Shown: one piece after another, positions 27,698 to 35,687 of the stretch | Numbering within the stretch: the first letter of the stretch is position 1 | Layout of the letters: every line of letters starts with the position of its first letter | Assembly (NCBI RefSeq): GCF_028826105.1 | Contig: NZ_JAQGPL010000001.1 | Location: 3,994,501 to 4,058,500 of the forward strand | Source: Paenibacillus humicola | GTDB taxonomy: Bacteria > Bacillota > Bacilli > Paenibacillales > Paenibacillaceae | Length of the DNA stretch: 64,000 bases | Reading direction: 5' to 3' | The notes under the pieces: model-generated | The model's input: the letters and a program-made list of their open reading frames with translations, nothing else | Told to the model about the DNA's origin: nothing | The model's database searches: none | Position numbers and translations under genes: made by a program

Positions 27698-28642
27698 TTA
27701 TTCAAAGATGCTTTCGTTATACCGGGGCAAGCCGCTGACCCATGTTTGATTATGAATCGGTTTCAGAATATCAAGAACCTCCTGCAGCAATTCCCGGTCC
27801 ATGGGCTCCTCCGTCCACTTTGCGTTTTTCGCGATATTGGCCGGATTGGCCGTACTGACAAGCGTTGTCGGGATACGCTCATTGCCCGTCGAAAATTGGA
27901 TGGCGAGCTTCGCAATGTCTTCGCCGCGCCTCTCCGCAAATTGAGCGGCCCGCAGACAGGCTTCTTTCAGCTCCGGGCTGGCGGGGTGCCAGTCGGGGGT
28001 TCCGCGCGTACTCAGCAGTCCCATCGATATCGGGGACGCATTGACGAGACCGACTCCCCTTTCTTCCAAAAGCGGGAGAAGACGGAGCAGCGACGTGTCG
28101 TTTAACGAATAGTGGCAGTACGAAATAATGGCGTCGACCCGAACCTGCGGCAGCATCTGTTCAAACAAGGCGAGCGGCAAGCCGCAAATGCCGCTAAACC
28201 GTATTTTTCCCTGCTGCTTCAGGCGGTCCAGCGCCGGGATCGCTTCTTCCAAAATGATGTCCGGCGGAACGAATTCAATGTCATGCAGGAACAAGATATC
28301 GACATAGTCGGTATTCAGCCTCCGGAGGCTCTCTTCCAGGCTCGTTTCAATTCTCGCGCGCGAGAAATCGAACGTGTCCATTCCGTATCGTCCGGCTTTC
28401 GTGGACAGGTAGAATTGGCTGCGGGACATTTGACCGATGGCTTTGCCCAAAACGGTCTCCGCCTTGGTAGCCCCGTAATAAGGCGAAACATCGATATAGT
28501 TGATTCCCGCGTCGATCGCCGCATGAACCGTGCGGACCGCTTCGGCGTCATCCGTCTGACGAAAGACAGAGCCCAGGGACGAAGCGCCGAAGCTAAGCTT
28601 GGAAACCTGCAGTCCGGTCTTTCCTAATGGTCGGTATTGCAT
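27698..28642 (-). CDS. Aldo/keto reductase, L-galactose dehydrogenase-like
   Basis: A 314-residue aldo/keto reductase with a complete tetrad Asp51, Tyr56, Lys82 and His120 (IDVSPYYG, STKAGRYG, FLHDIEF). The stretches VDILFLHDIEF, LDRLKQQGKIRFSGICGLP, SYCHYSLNDTSLL and PDWHPASPELKEACLRAA are strikingly like plant L-galactose dehydrogenase, which makes L-galactono-1,4-lactone; bacterial relatives include L-fucose and D-threo-aldose dehydrogenases. As first gene of the operon with an MDR dehydrogenase and GH95, it probably oxidises the sugar that GH95 releases. Its promoter element at 28705-28778 is shared with the GH43 gene at 45121. Confidence 0.88.
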   Translation of the reverse strand: MQYRPLGKTGLQVSKLSFGASSLGSVFRQTDDAEAVRTVHAAIDAGINYIDVSPYYGATKAETVLGKAIGQMSRSQFYLSTKAGRYGMDTFDFSRARIETSLEESLRRLNTDYVDILFLHDIEFVPPDIILEEAIPALDRLKQQGKIRFSGICGLPLALFEQMLPQVRVDAIISYCHYSLNDTSLLRLLPLLEERGVGLVNASPISMGLLSTRGTPDWHPASPELKEACLRAAQFAERRGEDIAKLAIQFSTGNERIPTTLVSTANPANIAKNAKWTEEPMDRELLQEVLDILKPIHNQTWVSGLPRYNESIFE

Positions 28643-28704
28643 CCCATCACTCCGTTCATAAAATGGCCGTAAGGTACAAACCTGAAGCTGACTTCGTTAT
28701 GCTT

Positions 28705-28778
28705 CCATTTTATCTGCAAAAATAGAGAATAAAATAGCTTAAAGTTGCAATTTTATTCTTGATTTTGATATATTAAAC
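28705..28778 (-). promoter_or_regulatory. Shared operator/promoter of the aldo/keto reductase operon
   Basis: Minus-strand element with a -10-like TAAAAT (28707-28712) and no good -35. The upstream block contains AGAATAAAAT and, 14 nt on, its exact inverted copy ATTTTATTCT. About 40 of 45 bases in the core are identical to the element at 46701-46776 upstream of GH43. It is likely the binding site of the divergent AraC regulator. Confidence 0.7.
28745..28774 (+). promoter_or_regulatory. Putative promoter of the araC gene at 28810
   Basis: TTGCAA (28745-28750) and TATATT (28769-28774) are separated by 18 nt on the plus strand. The site lies inside the operator shared with the divergent operon, which would permit autoregulation. 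The second operator copy at 46.7 kb lacks this -10. Confidence 0.5.
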
Positions 28779-28809
28779 GAAATGCTTTCGATTGGAGATT
28801 TTGGCCAGC

Positions 28810-29670
28810 ATGGACCCGATGCGCAAGCCTTTTCATTTGGATCCGGTTTTCCCGTTCGAACTGGTCCATAAAGGCATTCGAACCTCCGGCAACGAGCTTC
28901 CCAGCCACCTGCACGACTTGTACGAAGCGGTATATATTCATGAAGGCAAAGGGATGTTTTTTATCGATGACGCCCTTTACGGCAAAGGTCCCGGCGACTT
29001 GTTTCTGCTGCCCGGCAATACCGTGCATCGCGCCTATCCGTCTGCCGACGAGCCGATCGTGTCCACCGCCGTGTTTTTCGCGCCGTCGTTCGTGCTGACG
29101 GACGAGCTTGGAGACGAATACGATTCGCTCCGGTGCTTCGAAATTGCGCGGAAAAAGAAACTTTATAAAATCGAGCTGTCCAAGGCGCTGCGGCAGTCGA
29201 TTCATGCGGCAATCGAAGCCATGGCAGCCGAGCTGAAAACGAAGGAACCGGGCTACCGTCATGCCATCCGGCTGCAATTGCAGCAGCTGCTGCTTGAGAT
29301 CAACCGGCATCCGTCCATGAAAGAGCCGGCTTCCTCAACATCCCGGCTCGGCCCCCATTGGATGCAGAACGCTTTGCGGACGATTGACCGCGATCCCGTT
29401 CAATGCGGCGGACTCGCCGAGCTGTCAAGCCAGGCGTGCATCAGCGCCGCTCATTTCTCGCGCGTCTTTAAGAAGCTGACGGGCATGAGCGTGACCGAGT
29501 ACGTGAATGCCAAACGGCTCGCCCGAGCCAAGGAGCTGCTGCTGACGACGGACGACAATGTCGAAACGATCGCGCAGGCGTGCGGTTTCCTGGGACTTCC
29601 GCATTTTTACGATCATTTTAAAAAAATGACGGGTTTAACGCCCAGGGCGTACCGTCATCAGGGAAACTAA
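28810..29670 (+). CDS. AraC-family regulator with cupin sensor domain
   Basis: About 286 residues: an N-terminal cupin-like sugar-sensing domain with SHLHDLYEAVYIHEGKG and a C-terminal AraC double helix-turn-helix ending HFYDHFKKMTGLTPRAYR. It is divergent from the aldo/keto reductase, MDR and GH95 operon and separated from it by the operator at 28705-28778, so it is the prime candidate to regulate that operon and, through the second copy of the site, the GH43 gene at 45121. Start is uncertain: the ATG at 28810 has GGAG 12 nt upstream; a TTG at 28792 and an ATG at 28819 are in frame. Confidence 0.9.
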   Translation: MDPMRKPFHLDPVFPFELVHKGIRTSGNELPSHLHDLYEAVYIHEGKGMFFIDDALYGKGPGDLFLLPGNTVHRAYPSADEPIVSTAVFFAPSFVLTDELGDEYDSLRCFEIARKKKLYKIELSKALRQSIHAAIEAMAAELKTKEPGYRHAIRLQLQQLLLEINRHPSMKEPASSTSRLGPHWMQNALRTIDRDPVQCGGLAELSSQACISAAHFSRVFKKLTGMSVTEYVNAKRLARAKELLLTTDDNVETIAQACGFLGLPHFYDHFKKMTGLTPRAYRHQGN

Positions 29671-29719
29671 CCCGCCACAGGCTCGGCTTGTCAGGAATAA
29701 ACAACAGGAGGGGAAACCG

Positions 29720-30517
29720 ATGACGAATATCTTCTATGTGGAATATGATGCGGCGCACGCAAGCAGTTTTGTTTTCGATATCCCCGAAGGCCATGACGCC
29801 TGGCTCCTCGTCATGACCCAGACTCCCGCACTGTTCTGGGTCAATGGCGAACTAAAAGAATACCCGGCTCATAGCGCCATCCTCTATCGGCCGCAACAGA
29901 AAATCTATTATCGCGCCTGTGCCGAAGCCTACGTGAACGACTGGATCCGATTTGAGTCCGATGAAGCTTATGTTACGGAAACATCGCTTCCATTCGGCGT
30001 TCCTTTTTCTTTGGACGACCCCGAGTATTGCCATAAGTTATTTCAGCTGCTTGTCATCGAGCACTCGTTTAATAAGGATTACAAAGAATCGTCGATCGAC
30101 TGCCTGTTAAGAACGCTGTTCAATAAACTTTTGGAATCTTACTTTCATGAGGGAATTACCCCCCAGTACTACAACCTGTTAAATCTTCGCGCAGCCATTT
30201 ACAATAATCCCGGAAACCGCTGGACCGTTCCCAAAATGGCAAATTTCCTTCGCGTCAGTCCCGGCTACCTGCAAACCATTTATAAAAAAACCTTCCATAT
30301 CTCCTGCATGGATGACGTCATCAACAGCCGGATCCGCCTGGCGAAAGAGTATTTGTTACACGGCACCCATACAATCGCCGAAGTCGCTTTTCGGTGCGGA
30401 TATAATAACGTGGAGCATTTCAGCCGGCAGTTCAAACAAATGACGGGCTTTACGCCCGGAAAATTCCACAAGCATGCCTATGGACCATCCGATCTGCATG
30501 CAAGGGAAGCGACATGA
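29720..30517 (+). CDS. AraC-family transcriptional regulator
   Basis: A 265-residue AraC regulator. The N-terminal ~150 residues form a sensor domain (LFWVNGELKEYPAHSAILYR); the C-terminal double helix-turn-helix contains NNVEHFSRQFKQMTGFTPGK. It starts 49 nt after the first araC gene in the same direction and has AGGAGGGG 6 nt before ATG, so the two are probably co-transcribed. The pair may control different targets: one the divergent L-galactose-type operon, the other the transport promoters at 20.3 and 30.6 kb. Its 3' end faces a leftward promoter at 30592-30620 that would produce antisense RNA. Confidence 0.9.
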   Translation: MTNIFYVEYDAAHASSFVFDIPEGHDAWLLVMTQTPALFWVNGELKEYPAHSAILYRPQQKIYYRACAEAYVNDWIRFESDEAYVTETSLPFGVPFSLDDPEYCHKLFQLLVIEHSFNKDYKESSIDCLLRTLFNKLLESYFHEGITPQYYNLLNLRAAIYNNPGNRWTVPKMANFLRVSPGYLQTIYKKTFHISCMDDVINSRIRLAKEYLLHGTHTIAEVAFRCGYNNVEHFSRQFKQMTGFTPGKFHKHAYGPSDLHAREAT

Positions 30518-30560
30518 AGCGTTTCTTCCGCTGCTGACGAGGTTCTTCCATTCATTTATT

Positions 30561-30574
30561 TGAGAGCGTTTCCA
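30561..30574 (-). promoter_or_regulatory. cre-like site in the orphan promoter region
   Basis: TGAGAGCGTTTCCA on the plus strand matches 12 of 14 cre positions. It sits at the same distance from the promoter and operator as the cre at 20301-20314. Confidence 0.5.
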
Positions 30575-30591
30575 CATTTATTTGTAGGATA

Positions 30592-30655
30592 ACTATAAGA
30601 TAACGGCCCATAGGATACAATGATATATCCTCACGATTTATTGATCTATTCGAAT
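30592..30655 (-). promoter_or_regulatory. Duplicate of the 20.3 kb promoter, pointing into araC
   Basis: Minus-strand TTGTAT (30615-30620) and TATAGT (30592-30597) with a 17-nt spacer, flanked by an operator-like block (30625-30655) sharing TATTGATCTATTC and ATCCTCAC with 20366-20397. The cre-to-operator distance is 79 nt here and 80 nt there. No leftward gene follows; the next gene, araC at 29720-30517, lies on the other strand. Confidence 0.65.
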
Positions 30656-30689
30656 ATGAGAACCGCCCTCATCACGGTGATGCCGCAGC

Positions 30690-30730
30690 CATAAAGAACA
30701 AGGGCTCCCTGTGGTGCCTTGTTCTTTATG
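30690..30730. terminator. Terminator-like hairpin between convergent genes
   Basis: Perfect 14-bp inverted repeat CATAAAGAACAAGG / CCTTGTTCTTTATG with a 13-nt loop. It lies between the end of GH95 and the end of araC and could end transcription from either side. Confidence 0.65.
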
Positions 30731-30761
30731 AAGTTCGCGATAACGCATCCGACTGGGGGAT

Positions 30762-33077
30762 TCACACGTTCCCGGTGGGACGGTAAATAAAGGTCTCCCC
30801 CGCCTTCACGCCGCCTTGAATCGTCTCATTCCGATATCGAAGCGTGCATGCCGAGCCGTTTGATGAACGGATGACGGCCGTCTCCAGCCAGCCTTTCGAC
30901 CACGTCAAATCAATTTCGAAACCGCCCCGCGCACGAAGTCCCGTAACGGAACCGTTCAACCATTGAATGGGCAGCGCCGGCAGCAGGTCGATCACATATT
31001 CGGCTCCGCCGTCTTGATAACGGGCGCGGCTTTGAAGCAGCATTTCCGCAATGCCGGCAGAGCCGCCGAAATTCGCGTCAATCTGCATCGGAAACGGATC
31101 ATGCTGATTCAGCATGTTCGGATTCGTCGAGTCTGCGAGCAGATCGACGATTCGGTCTCGAGCCCTTTGGCCGTCCCGAAGGTGCGCATACAGCGCGGAG
31201 CGCCACGCCGCCGGCCAAGCCCGGCTTCGTCCGTTGTTCCGAAGCTCGAGGCTGCCCTGCACGGCAGCGAACAGCTCCGGCGTGCCCTCCTTGGAAATCT
31301 GGCTGCCCGGATATAATCCGTACAGATGAGAGACATGCCCGTTATGGTCATCGGGGCGATCCCAGTCCTCGGGCCACTCTTGCAATTGTCCGTATCGGCC
31401 GATCTGCATCGGCGGCAGCCGGTCAAGCGCGGCTTGAACCTCGTTTGCGAAGTCGGCATCTTCCCGCAGCAGCCTGCTCGCAACCAGAAGACGCTCGAAC
31501 AGGTCGCGAATCAGCTGGATATCCATCGTGGACGATACGTACAGATGCCGTCTGCGATTCAGGCCGTCGATATAGGCATTCTCCGGCGAATAGGACGGAT
31601 TGGTCACCAGCATGCCGGCAAATCGGTGTCCTTCCGGCGCCTCAATCAGAAAGTCCAGCATAAACCTTGCCGCCTCTTTCATGGCCGGATAGGCCCGCTT
31701 TCTTAGAAAGTCAGGGTCGGGATTGTATTCATAGTGATCCCACAAATGCTGCACCATCCACAAACCGCCGAGCGGCCATATCCCCGCATACGTATCGACG
31801 GGCGCCGCCGCCCGCCATAAATCCGTGTTGTGATGGACGACAAAGCCTCGTGCGCCATAATAGATTTCGGCCGTACGCGAGCCGGCGATGCGGAGATCGT
31901 CGATCAAATCGAACAGCGGAAGGTGGCATTCCGGCAAATTGCCGACCTCGGCCGGCCAATAGTTCATTTGGACATTGATGTTCGTCGTCCATTTGCTGCC
32001 CCATTCCGGCCATTCCTCTTCATTCCAGATGCCTTGAAGATTGGAAGGCTGGCCGCCCGGTCTGGAGGAAGCGATAAGCAAATAACGGCCGTATTGAAAA
32101 TATAAAGCCGCAAGCGCCGGGTCCTCACCTCGTCGAACGGAGCGAATTCGCTCATCCGTCGGCAGACTTTCCCTTGCGTTTCCTTCCCCGCTGCCCAATC
32201 GCAGCGAAACGCGATCGAACAGGCCCGCGTGATCTTCAACATGTTCGTTCAACAATTCCTCGTAAGAACGGCCTGCAATACGCGATAAATAGTGTCGGTT
32301 ACGCTCTGCCGGATTTCCGCTGATATCGCGATAACTCACGAATCCGGTCGCTCCCGAGAAAACGAATGTTACCGCATCGGCGTTCATGATCCGCAGGCCG
32401 CCATCTTCGGCAATACACTCGCCTCCTTCGCAGCAGGCTGTGAGACGGCCTTCAAAGCTTAGCCCGGGACCTTCCCAGCCGGCGATCCAGTGCTTGGCCC
32501 CCTTGCGCGTGCCCGTCCGCCCGGCAAGGACAAGCGTTCCATTCCCGTCCGGCTGAACCGACGTATCCGGATGAACGCTGGACAACGAGGCATTCACGCA
32601 TACAGTTCCCCGTGCGCTGCTTGTAAGCCGGATGATCATGCATCCGCTCGGGTGGGAGCAGAAGGCTTCGCGTGTGTACTGAACTCCGTCCGCTTCGTAA
32701 CGAACCGTCGTTACCGCCCGTCCCAGGTCCAATTCGCGGTAGTAGCCTTCCATGTGCTGATGGCCCGGAAATTCCAGCCATAAATCGCAAAAAGGGATAT
32801 ACGCCTGCAAATTGACGGGATTGCCCATCATGTGCTCCAGATACATCTGCTCGGCTTCTTCGATGCGGTCCGCAAAAATCAATTCCCGGATTTCCTGTAA
32901 ATACCGCCCGGCATCCGGACGGTTATAGTCGTGCGGAGCCCCCGACCACAGCGTCTCTTCATTAATCTGGATTCGTTCCCTTTCCGTTCCTCCGAACACC
33001 ATCGCTCCAAGCCGTCCGTTGCCGATCGGCAGCGCTTCTTTCCATGACGAGCCGGGCGCATTGTACCAAAGCTTCAT
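30762..33077 (-). CDS. GH95 glycosidase (second copy)
   Basis: A 771-residue full-length GH95 enzyme, clearly divergent from the copy at 24323. It keeps EALPIGNGRLGAMVFGG, INEETLWSGAP, the catalytic Asn366/Asn368 region (TTNINVQMNYWPAE), QLQEWPEDW followed by HVSHLYGLYPG, and QIDANFGGSAG. Thr364 stands where AfcA has His419, as in the other copy. No signal peptide. Its ATG overlaps the response-regulator stop by 4 nt, so the enzyme is translated with the two-component system that presumably senses its substrate. It is the last gene of the permease, binding protein, kinase, regulator operon starting at 39186. Substrate: an alpha-L-fucoside or alpha-L-galactoside. Confidence 0.9.
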   Translation of the reverse strand: MKLWYNAPGSSWKEALPIGNGRLGAMVFGGTERERIQINEETLWSGAPHDYNRPDAGRYLQEIRELIFADRIEEAEQMYLEHMMGNPVNLQAYIPFCDLWLEFPGHQHMEGYYRELDLGRAVTTVRYEADGVQYTREAFCSHPSGCMIIRLTSSARGTVCVNASLSSVHPDTSVQPDGNGTLVLAGRTGTRKGAKHWIAGWEGPGLSFEGRLTACCEGGECIAEDGGLRIMNADAVTFVFSGATGFVSYRDISGNPAERNRHYLSRIAGRSYEELLNEHVEDHAGLFDRVSLRLGSGEGNARESLPTDERIRSVRRGEDPALAALYFQYGRYLLIASSRPGGQPSNLQGIWNEEEWPEWGSKWTTNINVQMNYWPAEVGNLPECHLPLFDLIDDLRIAGSRTAEIYYGARGFVVHHNTDLWRAAAPVDTYAGIWPLGGLWMVQHLWDHYEYNPDPDFLRKRAYPAMKEAARFMLDFLIEAPEGHRFAGMLVTNPSYSPENAYIDGLNRRRHLYVSSTMDIQLIRDLFERLLVASRLLREDADFANEVQAALDRLPPMQIGRYGQLQEWPEDWDRPDDHNGHVSHLYGLYPGSQISKEGTPELFAAVQGSLELRNNGRSRAWPAAWRSALYAHLRDGQRARDRIVDLLADSTNPNMLNQHDPFPMQIDANFGGSAGIAEMLLQSRARYQDGGAEYVIDLLPALPIQWLNGSVTGLRARGGFEIDLTWSKGWLETAVIRSSNGSACTLRYRNETIQGGVKAGETFIYRPTGNV

Positions 33078-33820
33078 CGTGAACCCGCCTTTCCGGTCGT
33101 TCGGGATGCTTGCTCCCGATAAGATCCCGGCGTTGTGCCGACATATCGCTTGAAAATTTTCACAAAATGCTGCGGACTTTCAAATCCGACGTTCTGTCCG
33201 ATCAGATTGACGGACATATGCGGTTCTTTCTCGAGCAGCGTCCGGGCCTTTTCGATCCGGGTTGAATTCAGGTACTGGATAAACGTCAAGTCGAGCTCTT
33301 TACGGAATAAGCTGGAAATGTAATTCGGATGCAAGCCCGTGTACGCGGCCAAATCGTCCAGCGACATCGGGGTATCGTAATGCTTGTGAATATACCCGGT
33401 AATTTTGTCCATATGCCCTTTAAATTCAATCGGTATTTCCGAATGCACGTTCATCTCCGCGGAAATGGTGTTCAGCAGGGCGATAATTTCCTCCTGATTA
33501 ATCGGCTTGAGCAAATAATCGACCGCGCCTGCCCGAAGCGCCCTGCGCGCATACTCGAATTCATCGTATCCCGTCAAGATGATAAAACGGTCGCAATAGC
33601 CCGCTTGCTTCGCCTCGCTGATCAGCTCGAACCCGTCTTTTTCCGGCATGTTAAGGTCCGTAATGACGACATTCGGCGTAAAATGAGACATTTTATCCAG
33701 CGCCTCGAACGCATCCGATGCTTCCTCGATTTGCGAGAAGCACGTCGATGCCCCCGTTATGATTTTCGTGAGTCCTTCCAAGATGTAGGGCTCGTCATCG
33801 ACGATCATCAGCTTCATCAT
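33074..33820 (-). CDS. Response regulator, YesN type (receiver plus AraC)
   Basis: About 248 residues. The receiver domain (1-120) is intact: acidic pair in LMIVDDEP, phospho-acceptor Asp in VVITDLNMP, and the conserved Lys in YLLKPI. The C-terminal AraC domain ends SPQHFVKIFKRYVGTTPGSY. Several ATGs lie within a few codons; AAGGG is 9 nt before the one at 33820, the preferred start. The reading frame overlaps the kinase gene by 26 nt, so the pair is translationally coupled. It should activate the ABC transporter and GH95 operon of which it is part. Confidence 0.92.
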   Translation of the reverse strand: MMKLMIVDDEPYILEGLTKIITGASTCFSQIEEASDAFEALDKMSHFTPNVVITDLNMPEKDGFELISEAKQAGYCDRFIILTGYDEFEYARRALRAGAVDYLLKPINQEEIIALLNTISAEMNVHSEIPIEFKGHMDKITGYIHKHYDTPMSLDDLAAYTGLHPNYISSLFRKELDLTFIQYLNSTRIEKARTLLEKEPHMSVNLIGQNVGFESPQHFVKIFKRYVGTTPGSYREQASRTTGKAGSR

Positions 33821-35597
33821 CCGCATCATCCCTTTTCTTTTTCAGGAACATTCGAACTTTCGTTCCGGCCCCCGTCTCGCTGTCGATTTCCAGCCCAGAC
33901 CGTCCGCCGAAGAAGGAACGAATTCGTTCCGCTACGTTGCGCAGTCCGAAACCGCCCCGCTCGCCCGAAAACGAATCCTCGGCCGGCGCGCCGAGCGTTT
34001 TGCGCAATTCAAGCAGCTTGGCCTCCGACATGCCTCCCCCGTTATCCTCCACCGTCAGGACATCGTACGCTTCCTCTTCCTCATACACTTCCGAAATCGT
34101 GATGGTGATCCACACCGGACGACGCACCTTGGAAATGCCGTGAACGATGCAGTTCTCGACAACGGGCTGCAAAATGAATCTCGGACAGAGAACGTTCTGC
34201 ACACGCTCTAATCCGAGGATCTTGAACTGCAGACGGTCCTTCATACGGATGCGGTGAATGTCAAGGTAGCTCGCGACCATTTCGATTTCCTGCTTCAGCT
34301 TCGTTTCTTGATTCGCGGACGATAGACTGTACCGCATCAGCTGACCGAACGAAAACGCAATGCCGGCCACCTCGGGCACATTGTTGGCAACCGCCATCAT
34401 GCGGATGGTTTCCAGCGTATTGTACAGGAAATGCGGCTTGACCTGCGCCTGCAGCGCCCGGTAGGCCGCTTCCTTGCGCAGCGCCTCCGCGCGGTGAACG
34501 TTGTCGATCAATTCCTCGATACGCCTGACCATCGAATTATAGGAGGAAGTCAAAAATCCGATTTCGTCCATATCGCCCGGATTGGGATACGCCTTCAAGC
34601 TGTTGTTTCCGACCGTCCGCATATGTCTGGCGAGACGGGACAGCCTCTTGGCGACGGAGGAAGCCAGCATATTGTACAGGAAAGACAAGCTCAGCAAAAG
34701 CACGATGACGAAAACGGCCAAATCGTTTTCCTTGATCTTGATGTCCCGGAACATATCGTTCTCTTTGGCGTACGCCGCCACATTCAGACCGAGATCGTCG
34801 ATCCGCAGCTCGTTCGAGATCGTCGTTTTCCCGTGACCGGAACGTGCCGAGCTCAGAACCGCGAAGTCGCGAAAGGACTCGCTTTCAACGGGTTCGGATG
34901 CCAGCTGCACGATCTCCCCCCGCTTGTTCAGCAGGTAAACCTCCCAGCTGGAGTCCGCCCGAATGGCTTTCAGGAAATTCAGGAGGACGTTTACCGAAAC
35001 CTTGATTTGCATAATCCCGATCTGATGGGTGTAATTACTGTCGTACAACACCTGATAGTAATAGAGCGACGTCAGCTTTGCCCCATCCTGGTGATAAAGC
35101 CAAACCCCCTGGTTTGGCTTCAGCTTGCCGATTTTTTGCCGCACGGCGGGATCGAGACGGCTCGCATCGGCGATATGGTTCGGAATCGCAAGCACATTCG
35201 GTTTATATTTATAAAGGGTTATGTCCGAGATATTGGGGTTTCCCGATAACAAATACATGAGCTGCGGATAAATATAGGACAAATAGTTGTAGACGCTTTC
35301 AGCATCGGTGCTGTAATCCCCGTCCAAGTAATCGACGATGAAGGAATTGGCCTGCACAAATTTGTATAACGATTCGTAATGAGCCAGGTCGACCTTCAGG
35401 TTGTTATAGGCCTGCTCCATAACCTGCTGATGGTTGATATCGATTTTGTCCATGATCATTCGGCTGACCTGATGGTAATAGAAAAAGCCGAACAATACCA
35501 CCGGCAGGCAAATGATAAAAATATAGCCGATCATCATTTTCTTGACGATACTGATACTCGATAACCGGTTTTTGATCCCCGCCAGGTTTCTCCCCAT
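33795..35597 (-). CDS. Sensor histidine kinase, YesM type
   Basis: About 600 residues. Membrane helix one near residues 20-40, an extracytoplasmic sensor of about 240 residues, helix two (LAVFVIVLLLSLSFLYNML), a HAMP linker, the phospho-accepting His in QVKPHFLYNTLE, and an ATPase domain with FILQPVVENCIVHG and GGFGLRNVAERI. It should phosphorylate the regulator encoded next. The ATG at 35597 (AGGTG upstream) is preferred over one 12 nt earlier. Its place directly after a sugar-binding lipoprotein gene suggests that it senses the same oligosaccharide, possibly through the binding protein. Confidence 0.92.
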   Translation of the reverse strand: MGRNLAGIKNRLSSISIVKKMMIGYIFIICLPVVLFGFFYYHQVSRMIMDKIDINHQQVMEQAYNNLKVDLAHYESLYKFVQANSFIVDYLDGDYSTDAESVYNYLSYIYPQLMYLLSGNPNISDITLYKYKPNVLAIPNHIADASRLDPAVRQKIGKLKPNQGVWLYHQDGAKLTSLYYYQVLYDSNYTHQIGIMQIKVSVNVLLNFLKAIRADSSWEVYLLNKRGEIVQLASEPVESESFRDFAVLSSARSGHGKTTISNELRIDDLGLNVAAYAKENDMFRDIKIKENDLAVFVIVLLLSLSFLYNMLASSVAKRLSRLARHMRTVGNNSLKAYPNPGDMDEIGFLTSSYNSMVRRIEELIDNVHRAEALRKEAAYRALQAQVKPHFLYNTLETIRMMAVANNVPEVAGIAFSFGQLMRYSLSSANQETKLKQEIEMVASYLDIHRIRMKDRLQFKILGLERVQNVLCPRFILQPVVENCIVHGISKVRRPVWITITISEVYEEEEAYDVLTVEDNGGGMSEAKLLELRKTLGAPAEDSFSGERGGFGLRNVAERIRSFFGGRSGLEIDSETGAGTKVRMFLKKKRDDADDEADDRR

Positions 35598-35687
35598 CTC
35601 GCACCTCATGTCGTTATGTCTGATTGCCTATGACAAGTATAAAACAGGAGGCGGAGATAGGGAACGAAACGCGGATGATTCCAGCAA

